Assembly: GCF_037914945.1 (NCBI RefSeq) | Contig: NZ_CP149787.1 | Span: forward strand, 2,666,001-2,730,000 | Length of the DNA stretch: 64,000 bases | Direction of reading: 5' to 3' | Origin: Haloterrigena sp. KLK7 | GTDB lineage: Archaea; Halobacteriota; Halobacteria; Halobacteriales; Natrialbaceae | In this document: piece after piece, positions 26,977-34,571 of the stretch | Layout: the number at the start of each line of letters is the position of its first letter | Position numbering within the stretch: position 1 is the stretch's first letter | Notes under the pieces: model-generated | Database searches by the model: none | What the model saw: the letters and a program-made list of their open reading frames with translations, nothing else | What the model was told of the DNA's origin: nothing | Translations under genes and position numbers: made by a program

Positions 26977-27453
26977 CTACCCGCCGTCGTCCGGGTTCCC
27001 GTCGCTCCCGTCGATTTCCGAGAGCGTTCGTTCGACGCGGTCCCAGTGACTCCCCTGCCAGAAGTGCTGGTCACAGTCCCGACAGCGCCAGACGTCGGTC
27101 TCGGTGGAGTCGGGCGCGTACTCGGGCGTCGACGCCGTCGAGTCGACGCGCTCGAGGCGCCCGTTACAGCGCCCGCAAAACCTGGGTTCGTCGGCGAGCG
27201 TCAGGTCGATCCCCGCGTCAGCGAGTTCCGCCAGCTGCTCCTCGACGTCGCGCGACTCGAGCAGGATCGAGTCCGCGGCGCGGGCCGCGAGGGCGACGTC
27301 CCGCGTGAGCAGGGTTCGGTCCTCGTCTCGGGCGAGGGCGAGCAGCGCGTCGTCGGCCTCGAGTCCGCGATCGCCGGCGTAGACGGTGTCGTGGTCGCAC
27401 ATCCGAAGATAGGCGTCGAGGCCGCCGCACATGACGTCGAGGAGCAGGCGCAT
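26977..27453 (-). CDS. Mut7-C RNase domain protein with zinc ribbon
   Basis: A 158-residue protein of the Mut7-C family: a PIN-like nuclease domain with acidic residues (LLLDVMCGGLDAYLRMCDHDTVY, ADDALLALARDEDRTLLTRDVAL) followed by a C-terminal zinc ribbon (CGRCNGRLERV and CRDCDQHFWQGSHW). It is predicted to cut or process RNA. It is the last gene of a three-gene minus-strand operon after PolX (36 bp gap) and DUF5788. It is convergent with the dodecin gene with only 12 bp between stops. Confidence 0.9.
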   Translation of the reverse strand: MRLLLDVMCGGLDAYLRMCDHDTVYAGDRGLEADDALLALARDEDRTLLTRDVALAARAADSILLESRDVEEQLAELADAGIDLTLADEPRFCGRCNGRLERVDSTASTPEYAPDSTETDVWRCRDCDQHFWQGSHWDRVERTLSEIDGSDGNPDDGG

Positions 27454-27489
27454 CGTGGTATCCGTAGAGCGCAGTGAGCCACCGAGCGG

Positions 27490-29241
27490 TCAGTGCAGGA
27501 ACTCGCGCAGGTCCGCGAGGTCCCAGGTGTTGATCACGTCCGCGGGCTCGGCCCAGCCGCGCCGGGCCGTGTGGACGCCCCAGCGCATGTACTCGAGCGT
27601 CGACGGCTGGTGGGCGTCGGTGTTGATGGAAATCGGCGCGCCCTCATCGATGGCGGCCTGTACGGCGCTCCCCCAGAGATCGAGCCGCCGCGGATTCGAG
27701 TTGACCTCGAGAGCGGTGCCGTGTTCGGCCGCCGCCTCGCCGAGCGCGGTCGCGTCGAAGTCCAGCCCCGAGCGCTCGTTGAGCAGGCGGCCGCTGGGGT
27801 GGCCCAGCACGTCGATCGCCGGGTTCTCGACGGCATGGAGGAGCCGCTCGGTGGCCGTCTCGGCGTCCTGGCTCAGGGCGCTGTGGGTCGAGGCGACGAT
27901 CACGTCCAGCGCCTCGACGACCTCTTCGGAGAGATCGATCTCGCCGTCGGCGTCGACGTTGGCCTCGATGCCCGCGAAGACCGCGATATCGCTGGCCGCG
28001 TCGACCTCGCGGATCGCCTCGACCTGTTCGAGGATTTCGGTGTCCGAGAGCCCCATGCCGCCGACGATACCGGGGCCCTCGGCGTGGTCGGCGACCGTGT
28101 AGTAGTCGTAGCCCATCTCGGCGGCGGCGTCGACCATCGCCTCGATGGTGGTGTTCCCGTCGGACCACTCGGTGTGGGTATGGAGGTCGCCGCGGACGTC
28201 CTCGCGCTCGAGGAGATCCGGTAGGGCGCCGCTCTCGGCGGCGTCGATCTCCCCGCGGTCCTCGCGGAGTTCGGGCGGGATCCACGGGAGGCCCAGCGCC
28301 TCGTACATTCCCTCTTCAGTCTCGCCGGCGACGCGGTCGCCGACGCGTTGGCCCGCCTCGTGGTCCTCGACGTCCGAGACGTCGAAGGCGCCGTACTCGT
28401 TCAGCTTCATCCCGCGGTCGATCGCGTAGTTGCGCAGGGAGACGTTGTGGTCCTTGCTGCCCGTGAAGTACTGTAGCGCTGAGCCGAACTCCTCGGGGAC
28501 GACCACGCGCAGATCGACTCGGATCTCGCCGACGCGGATGCTGGCCTTCTCGGGCCCGGACTCGATCTCGCTGTCGACCGAGTCCCAGTCGACGAACGCC
28601 TCGACCACGGCCTCGCCGTCCTCGGTCGCGACGAGGGCGTCCACGTCGCCGATCGTCTCTCGCCACCGCCGGATCGAGCCGGCGACCTCGCAGCGCTCGA
28701 CCGCGTCGATCGACTCGAGGAACGCGAGCACGTCGTCGGCGAGCGGCCGGGCCTCGCCCAGTAGCTGGCGCTGGCCGACCTCCCGCGCGAAGTCGATGTT
28801 CTCGCGGATGTTCTGCTCGGTCTTCGGACCGAATCCCTTCACTTCCTGAATCTCGCCCGCCTCAGCGGCCTCCTCGAGGTCGTCGAGCGTCTCGATCCCC
28901 AGTTCGCGGTAGAGCTTCCCCGCGGTCTTGGGGCCGACGCCCTCGATGCGCGTGATGTCGGCGATGTCGATCGGCAGCTCCGCGCGCAGCTCCTCGAGCT
29001 CCTCGATCTGCCCGGTTTCGACGTACTCGACGACCTTCGAGGCGATGGCGTCGCCGACGCCGTCGATCTCCGCTAAGATCTCCTCGTCGCCGGCCTCGAC
29101 GCGGTCGGCGATCGGAACGGGATGAGCGGCGATGTTCTCGGCCGCGCGCCGGTACGCGCGAGGCTTGTACTCGACGTCGTCGGCCTCGAGCAGGTCGGCG
29201 AACTCCTCGAAGCGGCCGGCGATTTCGGCGTTGGTCGCCAT
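27490..29241 (-). CDS. polX: Family X DNA polymerase with C-terminal PHP domain
   Basis: Repair polymerase of 583 residues in the bacterial/archaeal PolX layout. The N-terminal HhH regions (about 1-130) include IDGVGDAIASKVVEYVETG and IEGVGPKTAGKLYRELGI. The nucleotidyltransferase core has GSIRRWRETIGDVDALVATED with the two catalytic Asp, IRVDLRVVVPEEFGSALQYFTGSKDHN and the thumb. The C-terminal PHP phosphoesterase (about 335-583) begins DLHTHTEWSDGNTTIEAMV and has YYTVADHAEGPG and GIEANVDADG; it can act as a 3' exonuclease or AP endonuclease in PolX relatives. The start codon abuts the stop of the upstream DUF5788 gene, indicating one transcript. Confidence 0.95.
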   Translation of the reverse strand: MATNAEIAGRFEEFADLLEADDVEYKPRAYRRAAENIAAHPVPIADRVEAGDEEILAEIDGVGDAIASKVVEYVETGQIEELEELRAELPIDIADITRIEGVGPKTAGKLYRELGIETLDDLEEAAEAGEIQEVKGFGPKTEQNIRENIDFAREVGQRQLLGEARPLADDVLAFLESIDAVERCEVAGSIRRWRETIGDVDALVATEDGEAVVEAFVDWDSVDSEIESGPEKASIRVGEIRVDLRVVVPEEFGSALQYFTGSKDHNVSLRNYAIDRGMKLNEYGAFDVSDVEDHEAGQRVGDRVAGETEEGMYEALGLPWIPPELREDRGEIDAAESGALPDLLEREDVRGDLHTHTEWSDGNTTIEAMVDAAAEMGYDYYTVADHAEGPGIVGGMGLSDTEILEQVEAIREVDAASDIAVFAGIEANVDADGEIDLSEEVVEALDVIVASTHSALSQDAETATERLLHAVENPAIDVLGHPSGRLLNERSGLDFDATALGEAAAEHGTALEVNSNPRRLDLWGSAVQAAIDEGAPISINTDAHQPSTLEYMRWGVHTARRGWAEPADVINTWDLADLREFLH

Positions 29242-29682
29242 CTACCGCCCCCTCCGCGACGCCTCGCCCTCGTCCTGACCGAGCGCCTTCTTCAGGAACG
29301 ACATCCAGCGCTTGCGGTCCTGAGCCTTCTTGGCCTGCTGTTCGCGCTCTAGGTCCGTCGGACCGAGGCTCTCGAGGGCGTTTAACGCGCGATCGATGCC
29401 GATGATGCTCCCCGCGAGCTCCTCGCCCTCCTCGCGGGTGATGTCGCCCTCCTCGATGGCCTCGAGGCGCTCGATGCGCTCGCGGCGGAGGTTCCGTTTG
29501 GCCTGCTCGACGCGGTCGCGCTCGCCGGCGGGCACCGTCTCGCGGCGCTTGATCTCGAAGACGAAGGTTCGGAGGTCGATCTCCTCGCCCTGGATCGTGA
29601 TCGTCTCCGGAATGTCCGCGCCGACGGTCGCGCCCTCGCGCTCGACCCGCTCGAGCAACTGCTTGCGCTCGTACTCTTGCAC
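29242..29682 (-). CDS. Haloarchaeal DUF5788 protein
   Basis: A 146-residue, highly charged, mostly helical protein: QEYERKQLLERVEREGATVGADIPETITIQGEEIDLRTFVFEIKRRETVPAGERDRVEQAKRNLRRERIERL (in part), then GSIIGIDRALNALESLGPTDLE and WMSFLKKALGQDEG. I recognise it as the haloarchaeal family DUF5788; function unknown. It begins with GTG at 29682 (VQEYERKQ), with gatatcgaggc just upstream, and directly precedes polX with no gap, so a link to DNA repair is plausible but inferred from position only. Confidence 0.8.
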   Translation of the reverse strand: MQEYERKQLLERVEREGATVGADIPETITIQGEEIDLRTFVFEIKRRETVPAGERDRVEQAKRNLRRERIERLEAIEEGDITREEGEELAGSIIGIDRALNALESLGPTDLEREQQAKKAQDRKRWMSFLKKALGQDEGEASRRGR

Positions 29683-29946
29683 GCCTCGATATGGGGGTTC
29701 CGGGAGCAAAAATGTACAGTCCGACGCTCGCCGAAATCGGCGGCGGTGATGGACGGTCACCCGCGACGACCTCGAGAACACGTCATCGATCGAAACGGTG
29801 TGTACGTCGTGACTACCGCTCGATAACTACTGGTCAACTGATCGAAATGCCGGCATATGGGAGCGGAATGACGACCACGGCGTCCGGCGTTCGGTACGAG
29901 GAACGAACCCCAAATCCCTTAGCGGTGCCACACATACCCCCGGTCA

Positions 29947-30876
29947 ATGGCCAAGTGCGACGTGTGTGGGAAAGACGAAAGCATGCCCTACAACTGTCGG
30001 CACTGCGGGGGCACCTTCTGTGCCGACCACCGGCTGCCGGAGAACCACGACTGTACCGGGCTCCAGGACTGGAACGACCCGCAGGGGGTCTTCGACAGCG
30101 GATTCGACGACAGCGTTAACGGTGGGGGAAGTACCTCTCGGGCCTCGAGTCTCACCGACAAGCTCCCGATAAACACGGGGGCGGGCGGGCCGCTGGCGTA
30201 CTTCCGCGGGAACATGACCTACGCGTTCCTCGCGCTGATGTGGCTGACCTTCCTCGGCCAGTTGCTCGCGAGTCTAATCGGCGGTCCCGCACTCGAGTAT
30301 TCGCTATTCGTGTTAACGTCGTGGAACGTCGAGTACGTCTGGACGTGGGTCACGTCGGTCTTCGCCCACGGCGATATCATGCATATCGTCTTCAACAGCA
30401 TCGTGATATTCTTCTTCGGCCCGCTGGTCGAGCGGTACGTCGGCTCGAGGGAGTTCGCGGTCCTGTTCATCGTGAGCGGCGTCCTCGCCGGTCTCAGCCA
30501 GGTCGGCCTCGGCATTCTACAGGGATCGACCACTGCCGTGCTCGGCGCCAGCGGGGCCGCGCTCGCGATTATGGGCGTCCTGACGGTCCTGAACCCGAAT
30601 CTAACGGTATACCTCTACTTCATCCTCCCCGTCCCGATCTGGGCCCTGACCGGGTTGACCGCGATAGCCAGCGTGTTCTTCATCGGCGTCGGCGGCGGTA
30701 TCGGCGGCGGCATCGCCCACATGGCCCATCTGGTCGGTCTCCTTATCGGGCTGGGATACGGCGAGTACGTCAAACGGACCCAGAACGTCCGCACGCCGAG
30801 TCAGTTCCAGCTCGGCGGCGGCGGTCCCGGCGGCCCGGGTGGCCCGGGCGGTCCCGGCGGTCGCCGTCGGTTCTAA
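29947..30876 (+). CDS. Rhomboid protease with N-terminal AN1-type zinc finger
   Basis: Intramembrane serine protease of 309 residues. The first 40 residues are an AN1-like zinc finger, CDVCGKDESMPYNCRHCGGTFCADHRLPENHDC, on the cytosolic side. A linker leads to six or seven transmembrane segments. The rhomboid features are FAHGDIMHIVFNSIVIFFFGPLVER (HxxxN), the catalytic Ser in AVLGASGAALAIMG and the catalytic His in GGGIAHMAHLVGLLIG. The C-terminus is a flexible Gly/Pro tail (GGPGG repeats) ending GRRRF. The zinc finger fusion is a haloarchaeal variant and may select substrates. Confidence 0.92.
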   Translation: MAKCDVCGKDESMPYNCRHCGGTFCADHRLPENHDCTGLQDWNDPQGVFDSGFDDSVNGGGSTSRASSLTDKLPINTGAGGPLAYFRGNMTYAFLALMWLTFLGQLLASLIGGPALEYSLFVLTSWNVEYVWTWVTSVFAHGDIMHIVFNSIVIFFFGPLVERYVGSREFAVLFIVSGVLAGLSQVGLGILQGSTTAVLGASGAALAIMGVLTVLNPNLTVYLYFILPVPIWALTGLTAIASVFFIGVGGGIGGGIAHMAHLVGLLIGLGYGEYVKRTQNVRTPSQFQLGGGGPGGPGGPGGPGGRRRF

Positions 30877-30956
30877 CCGTTCGCTCGCTTCACTCGCCGC
30901 TTCGCGTCGTGCAACCCGGACACTGATTTTCGCCCGCAGCCAACGTCCCCCCATCG

Positions 30957-31748
30957 ATGCCCACGGCCCGCCCCGACCTCGTTCCCGACGGCACCCTCGA
31001 GCGCGACGACATGGAAGCCATGCAGCGCGAGATCGCCGACGCCGCGATCTTCGAAGACGACTTCGACTTCGATCCCGCGACGCTCGGCGATCCGCTCGCG
31101 GCGGCCTCGAGCCCCGACGACCCGCTGACGGTCGTCGGCGTGGACCAGTCGTTTCTCACGAACGAGGACGGCGATCAGGACCGGGCGCTGTCCGCTGCCG
31201 TCGCCATGCGCGGCGGCGAGGTGGTCGAACGCGTTCACGCGGTGACGCCCCTCGAGATCCCCTACATCCCCGGCCTCCTGTCGTTCCGCGAGGGACGGCC
31301 GATCCTCGCGGCGCTCGAGGAACTCTCCGTCGAGCCCGATCTGATACTCTTCGACGGCAGCGGCCGCATCCACTTCCGGCAGGCCGGCATCGCGACCCAC
31401 ATGGGCGTCGTCCGCGACGTGCCCAGCATCGGCGTCGCGAAGAGCCTGCTCTGTGGCACCCCGACGGACGATACTGAGGACCTCTCCGAAGGGACTCGCG
31501 TTCCGATCGAGGCGAACTCGAGGGTCGACTCGCCCGACGGCACGCTGCTGGGCTACGCGGTCCAGACGCGCCAGTACGACTCGCCGAACCGGTACATCAA
31601 TCCGTTGTACGTCAGCCCCGGTCACCGCGTCGGCCCCGAGACCGCGGCCGACGTCGCGCTCGCGCTCGCCTCGTCGTACAAGCTCCCGGAACCGGTTCGA
31701 CTGGCCGACAGCTACGCGGACGAAGCGAAACGCGGACTCGACGAGTGA
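30957..31748 (+). CDS. nfi: Endonuclease V
   Basis: Repairs deaminated purines by nicking one base 3' of inosine; 263 residues. Conserved elements in order: VVGVDQSF (first catalytic Asp), PLEIPYIPGLLSFREGRPILAAL (the YxPG wedge and catalytic Glu), LILFDGSGRIHFRQAGIATHMGVV (second Asp, then GxGxxHxRxxGxAxHxG pattern) and SIGVAKSLLCG. The N-terminal 30 residues are acidic and variable. The longest ATG start is plausible, with a GC-rich gap of 80 bases after the rhomboid gene. Confidence 0.93.
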   Translation: MPTARPDLVPDGTLERDDMEAMQREIADAAIFEDDFDFDPATLGDPLAAASSPDDPLTVVGVDQSFLTNEDGDQDRALSAAVAMRGGEVVERVHAVTPLEIPYIPGLLSFREGRPILAALEELSVEPDLILFDGSGRIHFRQAGIATHMGVVRDVPSIGVAKSLLCGTPTDDTEDLSEGTRVPIEANSRVDSPDGTLLGYAVQTRQYDSPNRYINPLYVSPGHRVGPETAADVALALASSYKLPEPVRLADSYADEAKRGLDE

Positions 31749-31799
31749 CGGCACGGTCACGGCGCCCGCGGGACGCGGCTCCGTCGGACGGGGCACTCG

Positions 31800-32696
31800 T
31801 CACGGAGCTGGCAAGAGCCGTCGGAGCTGCCGAATCACCGGCCCGCCGACGGCGTCTCCGTCCCGAGCGAGGATCACCGTGCGGTCGGTTCGGCGCGTCA
31901 CCGTCCGCGGGATCGACCCGACGAGGCGGCGGTGAAGCGCCCCCTGACGGGTCGCTCCGAAGACGACGATGTCGTGGTCGGTCGCGGCCTCGAGGAGCGT
32001 CTCGACGACGTCGCCGCCGTCGTAGACCGTCGATTCCGTTCGGACGGGCGGCCCCGGCGCGTCCTCGAGGTACGTCATCGCCTGCTCGATCGAGTCGCCG
32101 GCCGTCCGCGAGTCCGTGTCGTCGTCGACGATCGAACAGAACGAGACGGTCGCGTCGTTACGGGCCGCGATCGCGTTCGCCACGTCGACCGCCGGCCGAA
32201 CGTGCGGACCGCCCGCGACCGGGAGCAGGATCGAGTCGACGCCGTCGGCCTCGTGGCCGATGCGTTCGACGTAGAGGTCACAGGGGACGCGCTCGAGCAG
32301 CCGATCGATCGTCGAGCCGAGCACGGCGTCGGTTCGTCGGTCTCGGTCCTCCCAGCCGACGACGAGCGCCCGCGCGTCGGTCTCCTCGACCGCCGTCCGT
32401 ACCCCGTCGGCGACCGACCGACTGACGACCAGCGCGTCGTCGACCCTGACGTCGTCCGGCGCGACGGCGAGCGCGCTGTCGAGGAGTTCACGGCTGTTTC
32501 CCGCGTACCGGTCGATGATGGTCTCGTCCGAGTAGACGGAAAACGGGGAGTCGTGGGACTTGATGACGACCGAGACGATCCGGACGAACCCGTCGCTCGC
32601 TCGAGCGAGATCGCTGGCCGTCCGGACGAGCTGGGGCGCGTGGTCGGGGTTCGCGACCGCGACCAGTATCGGTCGCTCCGTCGATGTGTTCGGCAT
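31800..32696 (-). CDS. Tandem universal stress protein
   Basis: Two Usp domains in one 298-residue chain. Domain 1 (about 1-145) starts RPILVAVANPDHAPQLVRTASDLARAS and has the degenerate signature VVGWEDRDRRTDAVLGSTIDRLLERVPCDLYV. Domain 2 (about 155-290) starts DSILLPVAGGPHVRPAVDVANAIA and has VVFGATRQGALHRRLVGSIPRTVTRRTDRTVIL. Only the second half keeps a near-normal G-2x-G-9x-GS nucleotide motif. The protein probably acts as a stress sensor or regulator; the role is unassigned. It is convergent with endonuclease V. Confidence 0.9.
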   Translation of the reverse strand: MPNTSTERPILVAVANPDHAPQLVRTASDLARASDGFVRIVSVVIKSHDSPFSVYSDETIIDRYAGNSRELLDSALAVAPDDVRVDDALVVSRSVADGVRTAVEETDARALVVGWEDRDRRTDAVLGSTIDRLLERVPCDLYVERIGHEADGVDSILLPVAGGPHVRPAVDVANAIAARNDATVSFCSIVDDDTDSRTAGDSIEQAMTYLEDAPGPPVRTESTVYDGGDVVETLLEAATDHDIVVFGATRQGALHRRLVGSIPRTVTRRTDRTVILARDGDAVGGPVIRQLRRLLPAP

Positions 32697-32865
32697 GCGT
32701 GCTACTTGGTGCCAAGGTGACGAATAGTTCCCGGATAGGTCCCGTGAACGTCCGGTTCGGTGATCGGTGCGGGCGTTCAGCGGCGGCCAGACGGCGCCGT
32801 CCACCGCTCCCAGCGGCGGTCGGTTCTCGGTGCGCCCGGACAGTCCGTTCAGCGCGACAAACCGT

Positions 32866-32881
32866 CGATACTTAGGTATCG
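32866..32881. promoter_or_regulatory. Inverted repeat overlapping the TATA box of the SDR gene
   Basis: CGATAC-TTAG-GTATCG, a 6-bp perfect inverted repeat whose centre contains the TATA-like tacttagg (32869-32876), 28 bases before the ATG at 32901. A protein bound here would block TBP. Confidence 0.4.
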
Positions 32882-32900
32882 TCTCTCGAACCGGTCACGT

Positions 32901-33866
32901 ATGGCCACCGCTGAGGACGTCGAGGGAACCGACGACGACGGGCCGGACGGCGCCGTCGTCGAGGAGGATCGAGAGACGGCACGGGACGGCGGCGACGCCG
33001 TCGGCGAGACCGTCGGCGACGAGGACGACCGCTACACTCGCAAGAAGTCCGTCCTGATCACCGGCTGCTCGTCGGGGATCGGACGCGCCACTGCCGCCGC
33101 GTTCCTGCGCGAGGACTGGCAGGTGTTCGCCACCGCGCGCGACCCCGAGGACATCGCGGACCTCGAGGACGCGGGCTGTACGACCTTCGCGTTGGACGTC
33201 ACCGATCCCGACCAGGTCGCGCGGGCGGTCGAGCGGGTCGTCGACGTCGCCGGCGCGATCGACTGTCTGGTCAACAACGCGGGCTACGCCCAGATGGGAC
33301 CGATGGAGGACGTCGCGACGTCGGACCTCCACCGCCAGTTCGACGTCAACGTCTACGGCCCCCACCGGCTCGCCCGCGCCGCCCTTCCCCACATGCGCGC
33401 CCAGGGCGCCGGCCGGATCATCAACGTCTCGAGCGTCGTCGGCCGGGTCTCGTTCCCCGGCTCCGGCGCGTACTCGGGATCGAAACACGCCCTCGAGGCG
33501 ATGAGCGACTCGCTGCGCGCGGAGGTCGAGGAGTTCGGCATCGACGTCACCGTGATCGAGCCCGGCCCGGTCGACACGAACTTCAGCGACCGCGTCGACG
33601 AGGAGCTACCCGAGTCGGAGCGAACGCCCGCCTACGAGTCGCTGTACGAGATCTACGGCGAGATGCAACTGATCGGCGGCGGGAACGGCGGCCCGTTCGC
33701 CTCCAGCCCCGAAGACGTCGCCGCGGCGATCCTCGAGTCCGCCACGACGCCGGAACCGCCCGCGCGGTATCCGGTCGGGCCGCTGGCTCAGTACGGCGTC
33801 TACGCGCGGTTCCTTCCGGACCCGCTGCGCGACGCGGGCTACAAACTCCTCCGGAAACTCGTCTGA
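32901..33866 (+). CDS. Short-chain dehydrogenase/reductase
   Basis: NAD(P)-dependent oxidoreductase, 321 residues. An acidic N-terminal extension (about 1-47) precedes the Rossmann core: SVLITGCSSGIGRATAAAFL (TGxxxGIG cofactor motif), CLVNNAGYAQ (NNAG), the catalytic Ser in INVSSVVGRVSFPG and the YSGSKHALEA motif (YxxxK), then VIEPGPVDTNFSDRV. It is a classical SDR most like the 17-beta-hydroxysteroid or retinol dehydrogenase group; the substrate is unknown. The ATG fits the TATA spacing. Confidence 0.9.
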   Translation: MATAEDVEGTDDDGPDGAVVEEDRETARDGGDAVGETVGDEDDRYTRKKSVLITGCSSGIGRATAAAFLREDWQVFATARDPEDIADLEDAGCTTFALDVTDPDQVARAVERVVDVAGAIDCLVNNAGYAQMGPMEDVATSDLHRQFDVNVYGPHRLARAALPHMRAQGAGRIINVSSVVGRVSFPGSGAYSGSKHALEAMSDSLRAEVEEFGIDVTVIEPGPVDTNFSDRVDEELPESERTPAYESLYEIYGEMQLIGGGNGGPFASSPEDVAAAILESATTPEPPARYPVGPLAQYGVYARFLPDPLRDAGYKLLRKLV

Positions 33867-34197
33867 ACGCCGGTTCGGTCGACGACACCGGTCGATCGCT
33901 CCGATCGTCTCTCCTCTCGTCGGCCGATACCGGGTCGGTCGACGAGCCACTGTCGCGACGCCGATCGAACAGTGACGACCGCGTCACTACTCGCGTCTCG
34001 AGTGCGGAAGAATCGAAGTGACGCGTGAGCCGGCAGCCAGTGACTGCGAGCGGAGCCGCAACCCGCGGGTCGGCCGAGCCGACGGACGACCGCTCGAGCG
34101 GCGGGACGCGGGATCGAGTACGGTCGATGAGCGACTGGATGCCACGGGGTTGAGCTATGAGCTATGGGACGGTCGCTCGCCGCTCGAGGGCGTCCGA
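33867..34197. other. 331-bp gap, no recognisable gene
   Basis: GC-rich with no supported coding frame. A small direct repeat, gagctatgagctatg, lies around 34154-34168. This is the shared 3' flank of two convergent genes. Confidence 0.5.
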
Positions 34198-34473
34198 TCA
34201 GTCGGCGGGGTTCGTCGACCGCTGCTGGCCGACGGCCGCGTCGTCGGGCGTCGGCGCGCTCGGATCGGGGTCGGTCTCGACCAGCGCGTAGACGCCGCCC
34301 GTACAGCGGCGGACGTGTCCGGCCCGCTGGAGCGCCTGACAGTGACGCTCGACGGTCACTGGGTGTGTCTCGAGGGTCGTCGCCAGTTCGGTGGTCGACG
34401 CCTGATCGGTCTCCGCGAGCGTCTCGAGGATCGCGCGGGCCCGCTCCTGTCGTGGAAAGTCACGCTCTGGCAT
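34198..34473 (-). CDS. Small winged-helix transcriptional regulator
   Basis: A 91-residue protein with one DNA-binding winged helix: RARAILETLAETDQASTTELATTLETHPVTVERHCQALQRAGHVRRCTGGVYAL, then a disordered acidic tail (DPDPSAPTPDDAAVGQQRSTNPAD). It resembles ArsR/GntR-like haloarchaeal mini-regulators lacking an effector domain. It lies 98 bases downstream of, and on the same strand as, the DASS transporter, which it may regulate; this is inference from position. Confidence 0.8.
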   Translation of the reverse strand: MPERDFPRQERARAILETLAETDQASTTELATTLETHPVTVERHCQALQRAGHVRRCTGGVYALVETDPDPSAPTPDDAAVGQQRSTNPAD

Positions 34474-34571
34474 ACCGTCTCACACGAACGAACCGTCGCC
34501 GATCGTATGAACCTCGCACCCGGTTCCCAGCCGCTCGGAATCCGATTACTATTGGAAATGGTGGGGTCGGA

